A program made the translations under genes and the position numbers. The notes beneath the pieces were generated by a model. It did not search any database. It was given only the letters and a program-made list of their open reading frames with translations, and was not told where the DNA came from. From Lathyrus oleraceus (taxonomy: Eukaryota > Streptophyta > Magnoliopsida > Fabales > Fabaceae), in the NCBI RefSeq assembly GCF_024323335.1, contig NC_066580.1:91551481-91615480 (forward strand): 64,000 bases of DNA, read 5' to 3'. This document shows, in pieces, positions 1 to 13,085 of this stretch. Positions within the stretch are counted from its first letter, which is position 1; every line of letters starts with the position of its first letter.

Positions 1-225
1 CATAATGTGTGTATGCTTGTCTACTTTTCTTTTTCTTTAGTTTCTTCCTTTTTGCTAATGCCAAAGGGGGAGAAGACTTGTTTCTCTAATGGTTTCTCTA
101 TGCAGAATTTTGTATGCCTCTCATTTAGGGGGAGTTCTTAAACTTAGGGGGAGAATCAAATTAGAGAAACTTCACTTTCAAGCATCTATCTCAAAGTTGG
201 TTGTCATCATCAAAAAGGGGGAGAT
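1..225 (+). other. 3' tail of an internal segment cut by the window edge (copy 0), with four polypurine tracts
   Basis: This matches the sequence that follows the ORF in every other copy, so another unit lies to the left. G-rich tracts begin at 63, 127 and 146. The tract at 212-225 directly abuts the LTR 1 start and is the likely plus-strand primer. No gene is supported here. A 72-codon frame crossing the LTR boundary (89-307) recurs in many copies but looks incidental. Confidence 0.85.
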
Positions 226-1333
226 TGTAGAAGCAAGCTTCAATCCAAAAAGTATTTTGATGAAGACAACATGTATCAATGCAAAAAGAGAAGAGCTTCA
301 AAGATAATTCAAGCATCAAAGTAATCAAGCCACATATGCATGAGAAACATTTTGATCAAGCTTCTTTTTCAAGTCAACCGTTTGCAAGATTGTTGATTCA
401 CTTCTAAGGTATATCTAATTCACTCTTAGATTAGTATACAAGTGTTCAACAATCATGATCTGCATTTGCATTTTTAACATAACCATTTGTTAACATGTTG
501 AAATGAAAGACACATTTCTCTTAAAGTATTTTTCTGCATTTCAACAGTGTTAACCGGTTAACCATATGGGTTAACCGGTTAACGGCCCAGTTTTTTGAAA
601 TTCTTTGTTAACGTTATACGCGTTAACCGGTTAACCCATTTGGTTAACCGGTTAACACTGTTCGTTTCAGTGAAAAATAATTTTCAGAAACTTGTACCTT
701 TTCATCATTTTTTATGAAAAATTTATACCTCTTTGAAAAGGTGTTTTGGCAATATAAATCTTGAATTTTTAAAATGAATTTTCACCTCCAAGAATTTTCA
801 TAAAAACTTAAGATAATCACTCTTTCATATTTTGTTCAATATTTCATAAAAGTGTTCATAATCAATTTTCATCTCATTCCATTTTTGAACACTTGTATAT
901 TATTCATTGAGTGAATTATTTATCTAAGGAGAAGATCAATCAAGAGAAGATTGATAATACTACACTTTGTTAAAATCATCAAAAAGATTTATTTCTGTTT
1001 GACTTGTGATCCAGGATTGTTGGACACAAGGGTAGTGTTGAAGAGGATTGTTCTTCATACACTTGTTTACCTATAGGTTAGATAGTAAGCATCACCATTG
1101 GTGTGAGTAGGCTGTACCATAATTCTAACTATAGTGAAATCTCTTTCGAGTCGAAAGGGGAGTGGATGTACCTTCGGATTGTGAGGGAACCACTATAATT
1201 TCCGGTGTCTTTTTTACTTTCCGCAATTTATTTTTCCGTACTTAAACATAAAATAACCAAAAACCGGAAACAAGTTCGAAGAATTTTTAACCACCTAATT
1301 CACCCCCCCTCTTAGGCGCATTTACAACTTACA
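226..1333 (+). repeat. LTR 1
   Basis: 1,108 bp, TGTAG...TTACA, preceded by a polypurine tract and followed by the primer site at 1336-1347. It carries the 42-bp inverted repeat (543-584 with 621-662) and the 15-bp outer pair (435-449 with 885-899). Compared with the common form it lacks single bases near 759, 1031 and 1184. It shares the short 'ataaatcttg' variant only with LTR 3. Confidence 0.92.
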
Positions 1334-1335
1334 AT

Positions 1336-1347
1336 TGGTATCAGAGC
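1336..1347 (+). other. Primer binding site, initiator tRNA-Met type
   Basis: TGGTATCAGAGC is complementary to the 3' end of plant initiator tRNA-Met and lies two bases after the LTR, as in Ty1/copia elements. The same 12-mer follows the other LTRs at the same spacing (for example 44357-44368), except in copy 7. Confidence 0.9.
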
Positions 1348-1634
1348 AACTCTGCGTTAGCTTTAAAAATACAGAATTTTTAATATTTTTTAATTTTTTA
1401 ATTTTGGTATGTGTGTTTATGGTTGGTGCATGTGCTTTACTCTTCACCTACACCTCATAACTTTCTCCTCCCACATTTACTCACCATAAACCCTTCATCT
1501 CATTTCTTCAACTTTCAACCTTCTTGAGTGATATTAAAACCCATTAAACCCCACTCAACCATACTCTCTTATTAACTCTCAAAACCCTATTCCGAAAATC
1601 CTTCTCAAACATCCTAGACTCTCCATCTTCTTCC

Positions 1635-2734
1635 ATGGCTCCTCCAAGAATGGGAAAGGCCCCTGTGTCAGCATCTAGCAGTGAAGAGGAAGAAATGAAA
1701 ATGGAAACAACCAAGAAGAGAAGAATGGATTTCAAAGTCAGGGTTAGACATCTTCTTAAGGGTAAGTATGTGAATCTCAAATCCTTCACCCCTATTACTT
1801 TCACTTTCCCTGAGATGTTGAGATATCAAGGGTTGCATGAGTTTATAACTGATAATGGCAAAATTTATACTGATTTGGTAAAATCTTTTCTGAACCATTT
1901 CACCTTGAATCTGAATGATGATGATCAACATATGCTGTCTGCCACTGTGAGAGATTGTGAAATTGTAACAGACCTAAGGTCGCTGGCTGCGTCTCTTAGG
2001 ATTCCCTATTCAGGATTTTTTCTTTGGAAAGGTGTTAATCATGTTGATGGAAAATGGGCTCAATATGATAAAATGGAATATTACTACTCAATTGTAGATT
2101 TCCAAGGGATGCTGTTGTGTCGGGACAGCGCACTTCTCGCATACTCTGTTATGCTAAGAACTTGTCTGTTGATGATCGAATGCTACATTATGTTATTTGC
2201 CATGTCTTGCTGCCAAAGGATTCAAACCTTTCACAAATCAATGATTTGGAGATGCAGGTTCTATTTGCTGTGAAGAACAAAATCAGAATTAATTGGCTAC
2301 CTACTATGATGTATCATCTCAAACAGCAACTATCTCTCAAAATAAGGCTGCCCTATGGTCGTCTTATCTCAAGGATTTTGGAATTAACAGACATGGAAAT
2401 CGGGAGAGAACCGTTCCTGGCTATGACCCCTACCACCAATGAGATCAACGGCGTTACTATTATGAAGAATACCGGGATTATTCAATGCAATGACGGATCT
2501 TACAAGTATGATGACGGGTCTTCTTCTTCAAACTTCCCTATTCCGGAGGGTGGCATTACAAACGAGTTCCTATATACCACCATGATGAGCCAACACCGTG
2601 AAACCACCCGCGCTATCAAAAGCCTTCGAAACCTTGTGTTAAGTTCTCGCAACCTTCCCATGGAAGATGATGAAGGTGAAGCCGGTAGTGAAGCGGAAGG
2701 CGAGGAGAATGAGGACAGTTCGGAAGAAGATTAA
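1635..2734 (+). pseudogene. Array ORF, copy 1 (one frameshift)
   Basis: The frame opens at 1635 and follows the copy 16 product to about codon 152. A single base is then missing near 2091 ('caattgtag' where open copies read 'caatctgtag' or 'caatttgtag'). The first frame runs into a stop at 2273. The rest of the protein continues in another frame to 2734 and ends SSEED. It carries Ala118, the variant of the outer copies. The same 1-bp lesion is seen in copy 14. A sequencing error is possible. Confidence 0.85.
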
Positions 2735-3096
2735 AGCATTATGTTTTATCTATGTTCTTGTTATGTGTTGTTCTGTTTTTAGTTATAGATTATGATTATG
2801 CTAATTATGTTTACCGTACACTTATTTTAATTCTGTCGTCATTATGTGCTTGAATGCTTATCTAATGATCACATAATGTGTGTATGCTTGTCTACTTTTC
2901 TTTTTCTTTAGTTTCTTCCTTTTTGCTAATGCCAAAGGGGGAGAAGACTTGTTTCTCTAATGGTTTCTCTATGCAGAATTTTGTATGCCTCTCATTTAGG
3001 GGGAGTTCTTAAACTTAGGGGGAGAATCAAATTAGAGAAACTTCACTTTCAAGCATCTATCTCAAAGTTGGTTGTCATCATCAAAAAGGGGGAGAT

Positions 3097-4208
3097 TGTA
3101 GAAGCAAGCTTCAATCCAAAAAGTATTTTGATGAAGACAACATGTATCAATGCAAAAAGAGAAGAGCTTCAAAGATAATTCAAGCATCAAAGTAATCAAG
3201 CCACATATGCATGAGAAACATTTTGATCAAGCTTCTTTTTCAAGTCAACCGTTTGCAAGATTGTTGATTCACTTCTAAGGTATATCTAATTCACTCTTAG
3301 ATTAGTATACAAGTGTTCAACAATCATGATCTGCATTTGCATTTTTAACATAACCATTTGTTAACATGTTGAAATGAAAGACACATTTCTCTTAAAGTAT
3401 TTTTCTGCATTTCAACAGTGTTAACCGGTTAACCATATGGGTTAACCGGTTAACGGCCCAGTTTTTTGAAATTCTTTGTTAACGTTATACGCGTTAACCG
3501 GTTAACCCATTTGGTTAACCGGTTAACACTGTTCGTTTCAGTGAAAAATAATTTTCAGAAACTTGTACCTTTTCATCATTTTTTATGAAAAATTTATACC
3601 TCTTTGAAAAGGTGTTTTGGCAATATAAATTCTTGAATTTTTAAAATGAATTTTCACCTCCAAGAATTTTCATAAAAACTTAAGATAATCACTCTTTCAT
3701 ATTTTGTTCAATATTTCATAAAAGTGTTCATAATCAAATTTTCATCTCATTCCATTTTTTGAACACTTGTATATTATTCATTGAGTGAATTATTTATCTA
3801 AGGAGAAGATCAATCAAGAGAAGATTGATAATACTACACTTTGTTAAAATCATCAAAAAGATTTATTTCTGTTTGACTTGTGATCCAGGATTGTTGGACA
3901 CAAGGGTTAGTGTTGAAGAGGATTGTTCTTCATACACTTGTTTACCTATAGGTTAGATAGTAAGCATCACCATTGGTGTGAGTAGGCTGTACCATAATTC
4001 TAACTATAGTGAAATCTCTTTCGAGTCGAAAGGGGAGTGGATGTACCTTCGGATTGTGAAGGGAACCACTATAATTTCCGGTGTCTTTTTTACTTTCCGC
4101 AATTTATTTTTCCGTACTTAAACATAAAATAACCAAAAACCGGAAACAAGTTCGAAGAATTTTTAACCAACTAATTCACCCCCCTCTTAGGCGCATTTAC
4201 AACTTACA
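3097..4208 (+). repeat. LTR 2
   Basis: 1,112 bp, same ends and primer site (4211-4222). It has a six-C tract where most have seven, and 'ccaacta' where most read 'ccaccta'. Both variants recur together only in LTR 5. Confidence 0.92.
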
Positions 4209-4509
4209 ATTGGTATCAGAGCAACTCTGCGTTAGCTTTAAAAATACAGAATTTTTAATATTTTTTAATTTTTTAATTTTGGTATGTGTGTTTATGGTTG
4301 GTGCATGTGCTTTACTCTTCACCTACACCTCATAACTTTCTCCTCCCACATTTACTCACCATAAACCCTTCATCTCATTTCTTCAACTTTCAACCTTCTT
4401 GAGTGATATTAAAACCCATTAAACCCCACTCAACCATACTCTCTTATTAACTCTCAAAACCCTATTCCGAAAATCCTTCTCAAACATCCTAGACTCTCCA
4501 TCTTCTTCC

Positions 4510-5607
4510 ATGGCTCCTCCAAGAATGGGAAAGGCCCCTGTGTCAGCATCTAGCAGTGAAGAGGAAGAAATGAAAATGGAAACAACCAAGAAGAGAAGAA
4601 TGGATTTCAAAGTCAGGGTTAGACATCTTCTTAAGGGTAAGTATGTGAATCTCAAATCCTTCACCCCTATTACTTTCACTTTCCCTGAGATGTTGAGATA
4701 TCAAGGGTTGCATGAGTTTATAACTGATAATGGCAAAATTTATACTGATTTGGTAAAATCTTTTCTGAACCATTTCACCTTGAATCTGAATGATGATGAT
4801 CAACATATGCTGTCTGCCACTGTGAGAGATTGTGAAATTGTAACAGACCTAAGGTCGCTGCGTCTCTTAGGATTCCCTATTCAGGATTTTTCTTTGGAAA
4901 GGTGTTAATCATGTTGATGGAAAATGGGCTCAATATGATAAAATGGAATATTACTACTCAATCTGTAGATTTCCAAGGGATGCTGTTGTGTCGGGACAAC
5001 GCACTTCTCGCATACTCTGTTATGCTAAGAACTTGTCTGTTGATGATCGAATGCTACATTATGTTATTTGCCATGTCTTGCTGCCAAAGGATTCAAACCT
5101 TTCACAAATCAATGATTTGGAGATGCAGGTTCTATTTGCTGTGAAGAACAAAATCAGAATTAATTGGCTACCTACTATGATGTATCATCTCAAACAGCAA
5201 CTATCTCTCAAAACAAGGCTGCCCTATGGTCGTCTTATCTCAAGGATTTTGGAATTAACAGACATGGAAATCGGGAGAGAACCGTTCCTGGCTATGACCC
5301 CTACCACCAATGAGATCAACGGCGTTACTATTATGAAGAATACCGGGATTATTCAATGCAATGACGGATCTTACAAGTATGATGACGGGTCTTCTTCTTC
5401 AAACTTCCCTATTCCGGAGGGTGGCATTACAAACGAGTTCCTATATACCACCATGATGAGCCAACACCGTGAAACCACCCGCGCTATCAAAAGCCTTCGA
5501 AACCTTGTGTTAAGTTCTCGCAACCTTCCCATGGAAGATGATGAAGGTGAAGCCGGTAGTGAAGCGGAAGGCGAGGAGAATGAGGACAGTTCGAAGAAGA
5601 AGATTAA
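4510..5607 (+). pseudogene. Array ORF, copy 2 (several frameshifts)
   Basis: Four bases are missing near 4858 (the doubled 'ggct' is single) and one T is missing near 4890, so the first frame stops at 4908. The remainder is readable in another frame from about 4943. A further shift near 5591 changes the acidic C-terminus, and that frame reads on to 5668. It carries two variants shared with copy 4: 'gacaacgc' near 4995 and Thr237 (ACA near 5213) where most copies have Ile. Confidence 0.85.
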
Positions 5608-5968
5608 AGCATTATGTTTTATCTATGTTCTTGTTATGTGTTGTTCTGTTTTTAGTTATAGATTATGATTATGCTAATTATGTTTACCGTACACTTATTT
5701 TAATTCTGTCGTCATTATGTGCTTGAATGCTTATCTAATGATCACATAATGTGTGTATGCTTGTCTACTTTTCTTTTCTTTAGTTTCTTCCTTTTTGCTA
5801 ATGCCAAAGGGGGAGAAGACTTGTTTCTCTAATGGTTTCTCTATGCAGAATTTTGTATGCCTCTCATTTAGGGGAGTTCTTAAACTTAGGGGGAGAATCA
5901 AATTAGAGAAACTTCACTTTCAAGCATCTATCTCAAAAGTTGGTTGTCATCATCAAAAAGGGGGAGAT

Positions 5969-7080
5969 TGTAGAAGCAAGCTTCAATCCAAAAAGTATTT
6001 TGATGAAGACAACATGTATCAATGCAAAAAGAGAAGAGCTTCAAAGATAATTCAAGCATCAAAGTAATCAAGCCACATATGCATGAGAAACATTTTGATC
6101 AAGCTTCTTTTTCAAGTCAACCGTTTGCAAGATTGTTGATTCACTTCTAAGGTATATCTAATTCACTCTTAGATTAGTATACAAGTGTTCAACAATCATG
6201 ATCTGCATTTGCATTTTTAACATAACCATTTGTTAACATGTTGAAATGAAAGACACATTTCTCTTAAAGTATTTTTCTGCATTTCAACAGTGTTAACCGG
6301 TTAACCATATGGGTTAACCGGTTAACGGCCCAGTTTTTTGAAATTCTTTGTTAACGTTATACGCGTTAACCGGTTAACCCATTTGGTTAACCGGTTAACA
6401 CTGTTCGTTTCAGTGAAAAATAATTTTCAGAAACTTGTACCTTTTCATCATTTTTTATGAAAAATTTATACCTCTTTGAAAAGGTGTTTTGGCAATATAA
6501 ATCTTGAATTTTTAAAATGAATTTTCACCTCCAAGAATTTTCATAAAAACTTAAGATAATCACTCTTTCATATTTTGTTCAATATTTCATAAAAGTGTTC
6601 ATAATCAAATTTTCATCTCATTCCATTTTTTGAACACTTGTATATTATTCATTGAGTGAATTATTTATCTAAGGAGAAGATCAATCAAGAGAAGATTGAT
6701 AATACTACACTTTGTTAAAATCATCAAAAAGATTTATTTCTGTTTGACTTGTGATCCAGGATTGTTGGACACAAGGGTTAGTGTTGAAGAGGATTGTTCT
6801 TCATACACTTGTTTACCTATAGGTTAGATAGTAAGCATCACCATTGGTGTGAGTAGGCTGTACCATAATTCTAACTATAGTGAAATCTCTTTCGAGTCGA
6901 AAGGGGAGTGGATGTACCTTCGGATTGTGAAGGGAACCACTATAATTTCCGGTGTCTTTTTTACTTTCCGCAATTTATTTTTCCGTACTTAAACATAAAA
7001 TAACCAAAAACCGGAAACAAGTTCGAAGAATTTTTAACCACCTAATTCACCCCCCCTCTTAGGCGCATTTACAACTTACA
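5969..7080 (+). repeat. LTR 3
   Basis: 1,112 bp with standard ends and primer site (7083-7094). It shares the shortened 'ataaatcttg' segment near 6499 with LTR 1. Confidence 0.92.
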
Positions 7081-7380
7081 ATTGGTATCAGAGCAACTCT
7101 GCGTTAGCTTTAAAAATACAGAATTTTTAATATTTTTTAATTTTTTAATTTGGTATGTGTGTTTATGGTTGGTGCATGTGCTTTACTCTTCACCTACACC
7201 TCATAACTTTCTCCTCCCACATTTACTCACCATAAACCCTTCATCTCATTTCTTCAACTTTCAACCTTCTTGAGTGATATTAAAACCCATTAAACCCCAC
7301 TCAACCATACTCTCTTATTAACTCTCAAAACCCTATTCCGAAAATCCTTCTCAAACATCCTAGACTCTCCATCTTCTTCC

Positions 7381-8481
7381 ATGGCTCCTCCAAGAATGGG
7401 AAAGGCCCCTGTGTCAGCATCTAGCAGTGAAGAGGAAGAAATGAAAATGGAAACAAACAAGAAGAGAAGAATGGATTTCAAAGTCAGGGTTAGACATCTT
7501 CTTAAGGGTAAGTATGTGAATCTCAAATCCTTCACCCCTATTACTTTCACTTTCCCTGAGATGTTGAGATATCAAGGGTTGCATGAGTTTATAACTGATA
7601 ATGGCAAAATTTATACTGATTTGGTAAAATCTTTTCTGAACCATTTCACCTTGAATCTGAATGATGATGATCAACATATGCTGTCTGCCACTGTGAGAGA
7701 TTGTGAAATTGTAACAGACCTAAGGTCGCTGGCTGCGTCTCTTAGGATTCCCTATTCAGGATTTTTTCTTTGGAAAGGTGTTAATCATGTTGATGGAAAA
7801 TGGGCTCAATATGATAAAATGGAATATTACTACTCAATCTGTAGATTTCCAAGGGATGCTGTTGTGTCGGGACAGCGCACTTCTCGCATACTCTGTTATG
7901 CTAAGAACTTGTCTGTTGATGATCGAATGCTACATTATGTTATTTGCCATGTCTTGCTGCCAAAGGATTCAAACCTTTCACAAATCAATGATTTGGAGAT
8001 GCAGGTTCTATTTGCTGTGAAGAACAAAATCAGAATTAATTGGCTACCTACTATGATGTATCATCTCAAACAGCAACTATCTCTCAAAATAAGGCTGCCC
8101 TATGGTCGTCTTATCTCAAGGATTTTGGAATTAACAGACATGGAAATCGGGAGAGAACCGTTCCTGGCTATGACCCCTACCACCAATGAGATCAACGGCG
8201 TTACTATTATGAAGAATACCGGGATTATTCAATGCAATGACGGATCTTACAAGTATGATGACGGGTCTTCTTCTTCAAACTTCCCTATTCCGGAGGGTGG
8301 CATTACAAACGAGTTCCTATATACCACCATGATGAGCCAACACCGTGAAACCACCCGCGCTATCAAAAGCCTTCGAAACCTTGTGTTAAGTTCTCGCAAC
8401 CTTCCCATGGAAGATGATGAAGGTGAAGCCGGTAGTGAAGCGGAAGGCGAGGAGAATGAGGACAGTTCGGAAGAAGATTAA
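7381..8481 (+). CDS. Array ORF, copy 3 (open, 366 aa)
   Basis: Intact from ATG in a good context (ccATGGct) to TAA, with the SSEED end. It differs from copy 16 by Thr26 to Asn just before the KKRR patch. It carries Ala118, Ile237 and Ile308. It is the only fully open copy in the left third of the array. For the product see copy 16 (44656). Confidence 0.82.
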   Translation: MAPPRMGKAPVSASSSEEEEMKMETNKKRRMDFKVRVRHLLKGKYVNLKSFTPITFTFPEMLRYQGLHEFITDNGKIYTDLVKSFLNHFTLNLNDDDQHMLSATVRDCEIVTDLRSLAASLRIPYSGFFLWKGVNHVDGKWAQYDKMEYYYSICRFPRDAVVSGQRTSRILCYAKNLSVDDRMLHYVICHVLLPKDSNLSQINDLEMQVLFAVKNKIRINWLPTMMYHLKQQLSLKIRLPYGRLISRILELTDMEIGREPFLAMTPTTNEINGVTIMKNTGIIQCNDGSYKYDDGSSSSNFPIPEGGITNEFLYTTMMSQHRETTRAIKSLRNLVLSSRNLPMEDDEGEAGSEAEGEENEDSSEED

Positions 8482-8843
8482 AGCATTATGTTTTATCTAT
8501 GTTCTTGTTATGTGTTGTTCTGTTTTTAGTTATAGATTATGATTATGCTAATTATGTTTACCGTACACTTATTTTAATTCTGTCGTCATTATGTGCTTGA
8601 ATGCTTATCTAATGATCACATAATGTGTGTATGCTTGTCTACTTTTCTTTTTCTTTAGTTTCTTCCTTTTTGCTAATGCCAAAGGGGGAGAAGACTTGTT
8701 TCTCTAATGGTTTCTCTATGCAGAATTTTGTATGCCTCTCATTTAGGGGGAGTTCTTAAACTTAGGGGGAGAATCAAATTAGAGAAACTTCACTTTCAAG
8801 CATCTATCTCAAAATTGGTTGTCATCATCAAAAAGGGGGAGAT

Positions 8844-9953
8844 TGTAGAAGCAAGCTTCAATCAAAAAAGTATTTTGATGAAGACAACATGTATCAATGC
8901 AAAAAGAGAAGAGCTTCAAAGATAATTCAAGCATCAAAGTAATCAAGCCACATATGCATGAGAAACATTTTGATCAAGCTTCTTTTTCAAGTCAACCGTT
9001 TGCAAGATTGTTGATTCACTTCTAAGGTATATCTAATTCACTCTTAGATTAGTATATAAGTGTTCAACAATCATGATCTGCATTTGCATTTTTAACATAA
9101 CCATTTGTTAACATGTTGAAATGAAAGACACATTTCTCTTAAAGTATTTTTCTGCATTTCAACAGTGTTAACCGGTTAACCATATGGGTTAACCGGTTAA
9201 CGACCCAGTTTTTTGAAATTCTTTGTTAACGTTATACGCGTTAACCGGTTAACCCATTTGGTTAACCGGTTAACACTGTTCGTTTCAGTGAAAAATAATT
9301 TTCAGAAACTTGTACCTTTTCATCATTTTTTATGAAAAATTTATACCTCTTTGAAAAGGTGTTTTGGCAATATAAATTCTTGAATTTTTAAAATGAATTT
9401 TCACCTCCAAGAATTTTCATAAAAACTTAAGATAATCACTCTTTCATATTTTGTTCAATATTTCATAAAAGTGTTCATAATCAAATTTTCATCTCATTCC
9501 ATTTTTTGAACACTTGTATATTATTCATTGAGTGAATTATTATCTAAGGAGAAGATCAATCAAGAGAAGATTGATAATACTACACTTTGTTAAAATCATC
9601 AAAAAGATTTATTTCTTTTGACTTGTGATCCAGGATTGTTGGACACAAGGGTTAGTGTTGAAGAGGATTGTTCTTCATACACTTGTTTACCTATAGGTTA
9701 GATAGTAAGCATCACCATTGGTGTGAGTAGGCTGTACCATAATTCTAACTATAGTGAAATCTCTTTCGAGTCGAAAGGGGAGTGGATGTACCTTCGGATT
9801 GTGAAGGGAACCACTATAATTTCCGGTGTCTTTTTTACTTTCCGCAATTTATTTTTCCGTACTTAAACAAAAAAAACCAAAAACCGGAAACAAGTTCGAA
9901 GAATTTTTAACCACCTAATTCACCCCCCCTCTTAGGCGCATTTATAACTTACA
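8844..9953 (+). repeat. LTR 4
   Basis: 1,110 bp. It has private changes: 'gtatataagtg' near 9053, 'cgaccc' instead of 'cggccc' after the second palindrome near 9201, altered 'aaacaaaaaaaacc' near 9866, and 'tttataactt' at the 3' end. The primer site (9956-9967) is intact. Confidence 0.9.
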
Positions 9954-10234
9954 ATTGGTATCAGAGCAACTCTGCGTTAGCTTTAAAAATACAGAATTTT
10001 TAATATTTTTTAATTTTTTAATTTTGGTATGTGTGTTTATGGTTGGTGCATGTGCTTTACTCTTCACCTACACCTCATAACTTTCTCCTCCCACATTTAC
10101 TCACCATAAACCCTTCATCTCATTTCTTCAACTTTCAACCTTCTTGAGTGATATTAAAACCCATTAAACCCCACTCAACCATACTCTCTTATTAACTCTC
10201 AAAACCCTATTCCGAAAATCCTTCTCAACCAAGA

Positions 10235-11319
10235 ATGGGAAAGGCCCCTGTGTCAGCATCTAGCAGTGAAGAGGAAGAAATGAAAATGGAAACAACAAAG
10301 AAGAGAAGAATGGATTTCAAAGTCAGGGTTAGACATCTTCTTAAGGGTAAGTATGTGAATCTCAAATCCTTCACCCCTATTACTTTCACTTTCCCTGAGA
10401 TGTTGAGATATCAAGGGTTGCATGAGTTTATAACTGATAATGGCAAAATTTATACTGATTTGGTAAAATCTTTTCTGAACCATTTCACCTTGAATCTGAA
10501 TGATGATGATCAACATATGCTGTCTGCCACTGTGAGAGATTGTGAAATTGTAACAGACCTAAGGTCGCTGGCTGCGTCTCTTAGGATTCCCTATTCAGGA
10601 TTTTTTCTTTGGAAAGGTGTTAATCATGTTGATGGAAAATGGGCTCAATATGATAAAATGGAATATTACTACTCAATCTGTAGATTTCCAAGGGATGCTG
10701 TTGTGTCGGGACAACGCACTTCTCGCATACTCTGTTATGCTAAGAACTTGTCTGTTGATGATCGAATGCTACATTATGTTATTTGCCATGTCTTGCTGCC
10801 AAAGGATTCAAACCTTTCACAAATCAATGATTTGGAGATGCAGGTTCTATTTGCTGTGAAGAACAAAATCAGAATTAATTGGCTACCTACTATGATGTAT
10901 CATCTCAAACAGCAACTATCTCTCAAAACAAGGCTGCCCTATGGTCGTCTTATCTCAAGGATTTTGGAATTAACAGACATGGAAATCGGGAGAGAACCGT
11001 TCCTGGCTATGACCCCTACCACCAATGAGATCAACGGCGTTACTATTATGAAGAATACCGGGATTATTCAATGCAATGACGGATCTTACAAGTATGATGA
11101 CGGGTCTTCTTCTTCAAACTTCCCTATTCCGGAGGGTGGCATTACAAACGAGTTCCTATATACCACCATGATGAGCAAACACGTGAAACCACCCGCGCTA
11201 TCAAAAGCCTTCGAAACCTTGTGTTAAGTTCTCGCAACCTTCCCATGGAAGATGATGAAGGTGAAGCCGGTAGTGAAGCGGAAGGCGAGGAGAATGAGGA
11301 CAGTTCGGAAGAAGATTAA
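10235..11319 (+). pseudogene. Array ORF, copy 4 (start deleted, C-terminal frameshift)
   Basis: A 35-bp deletion at about 10229 removes the usual ATG and first codons, so the first usable Met is residue 6 of the normal protein. Copy 18 has the same deletion. A missing base near 11176 shifts the frame so that translation stops at 11227, about 30 codons early, losing the acidic tail. It has Thr237 and the 'gacaacgc' variant, as copy 2 does. Confidence 0.85.
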
Positions 11320-11678
11320 AGCATTATGTTTTATCTATGTTCTTGTTATGTGTTGTTCTGTTTTTAGTTATAGATTATGATTATGCTAATTATGTTTACC
11401 GTACACTTATTTTAATTCTGTCGTCATTATGTGCTTGAATGCTTATCTAATGATCACATAATGTGTGTATGCTTGTCTACTTTCTTTTCTTTAGTTTCTT
11501 CCTTTTTGCTAATGCCAAAGGGGGAGAAGACTTGTTTCTCTAATGGTTTCTCGATGCAGAATTTTGTATGCCTCTCATTTAGGGGGAGTTCTTAAACTTA
11601 GGGGGAGAATCAAATAGAGAAACTTCACTTTCAAGCATCTATCTCAAAGTTGGTTGTCATCATCAAAAAGGGGGAGAT

Positions 11679-12788
11679 TGTAGAAGCAAGCTTCAATCCA
11701 AAAAGTATTTTGATGAAGACAACATGTATCAATGCAAAAAGAGAAGAGCTTCAAAGATAATTCAAGCATCAAAGTAATCAAGCCACATATGCATGAGAAA
11801 CATTTTGATCAAGCTTCTTTTTCAAGTCAACCGTTTGCAAGATTGTTGATTCACTTCTAAGGTATATCTAATTCACTCTTAGATTAGTATACAAGTGTTC
11901 AACAATCATGATCTGCATTTGCATTTTTAACATAACCATTTGTTAACATGTTGAAATGAAAGACACATTTCTCTTAAAGTATTTTTCTGCATTTCAACAG
12001 TGTTAACCGTTAACCATATGGGTTAACCGGTTAACGGCCCAGTTTTTTGAAATTCTTTGTTAACGTTATACGCGTTAACCGGTTAACCCATTTGGTTAAC
12101 CGGTTACCACTGTTCGTTTCAGTGAAAAATAATTTTCAGAAAATTGTACCTTTTCATCATTTTTTATGAAAAATTTATACCTCTTTGAAAGGTGTTTTGG
12201 CAATATAAATTCTTGAATTTTTAAAATGAATTTTCACCTCCAAGAATTTTCATAAAAACTTAAGATAATCACTCTTTCATATTTTGTTCAATATTTCATA
12301 AAAGTGTTCATAATCAAATTTTCATCTCATTCCATTTTTTGAACACTTGTATATTATTCATTGAGTGAATTATTTATCTAAGGAGAAGATCAATCAAGAG
12401 AAGATTGATAATACTACACTTTGTTAAAATCATCAAAAAGATTTATTTCTGTTTGACTTGTGATCCAGGATTGTTGGACACAAGGGTTAGTGTTGAAGAG
12501 GATTGTTCTTCATACACTTGTTTACCTATAGGTTAGATAGTAAGCATCACCATTGGTGTGAGTAGGCTGTACCATAATTCTAACTATAGTGAAATCTCTT
12601 TCGAGTCGAAAGGGGAGTGGATGTACCTTCGGATTGTGAAGGGAACCACTATAATTTCCGGGTTCTTTTTTACTTTCCGCAATTTATTTTTCCGTACTTA
12701 AACATAAAATAACCAAAAACCGGAAACAAGTTCGAAGAATTTTTAACCAACTAATTCACCCCCCTCTTAGGCGCATTTACAACTTACA
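11679..12788 (+). repeat. LTR 5
   Basis: 1,110 bp. One base is missing from the first GTTAACCGGTTAAC palindrome (near 12008) and the last palindrome reads 'ggttaccac' near 12108. It shares 'ccaacta' and six Cs with LTR 2. Primer site at 12791-12802. Confidence 0.9.
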
Positions 12789-13085
12789 ATTGGTATCAGA
12801 GCAACTCTGCGTTAGCTTTAAAAATACAGAATTTTAATATTTTTAATTTTTTAATTTTGGTATGTGTGTTTATGGTTGGTGCATGTGCTTTACTCTTCAC
12901 CTACACCTCATAACTTTCTCCTCCCACATTTACTCACCATAAACCTTCATCTCATTTCTTCAACTTTCAACTTCTTGAGTGATATTAAAACCCATTAAAC
13001 CCCACTCAACCATACTCTCTTATTAAACTCTCAAAACCCTATTCGAAAATCCTTCTCAAACATCCTAGACTCTCCATCTTCTTCC

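Noticed and set aside
89..307. 72-codon plus-strand frame across the polypurine tract and LTR start in many units
   Set aside because: It spans the replication boundary, has no recognisable domain, and breaks or changes with small variants.
543..662. CRISPR-like look of the regularly repeated palindromes
   Set aside because: There are only four motifs per LTR, the spacers are unequal and not unique, and the context is a plant retrotransposon.
1544..1931. Minus-strand frames of 86-87 codons recurring in each unit
   Set aside because: They are antisense shadows of the conserved plus-strand ORF. They recur only because the unit recurs, and show no motif or own signals.
1635..2734. Reading the 1-bp-shifted copies as programmed frameshifting
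   Set aside because: The open copies encode the whole protein in one frame, the lesions lie at different places, and no slippery site with a structure is evident.
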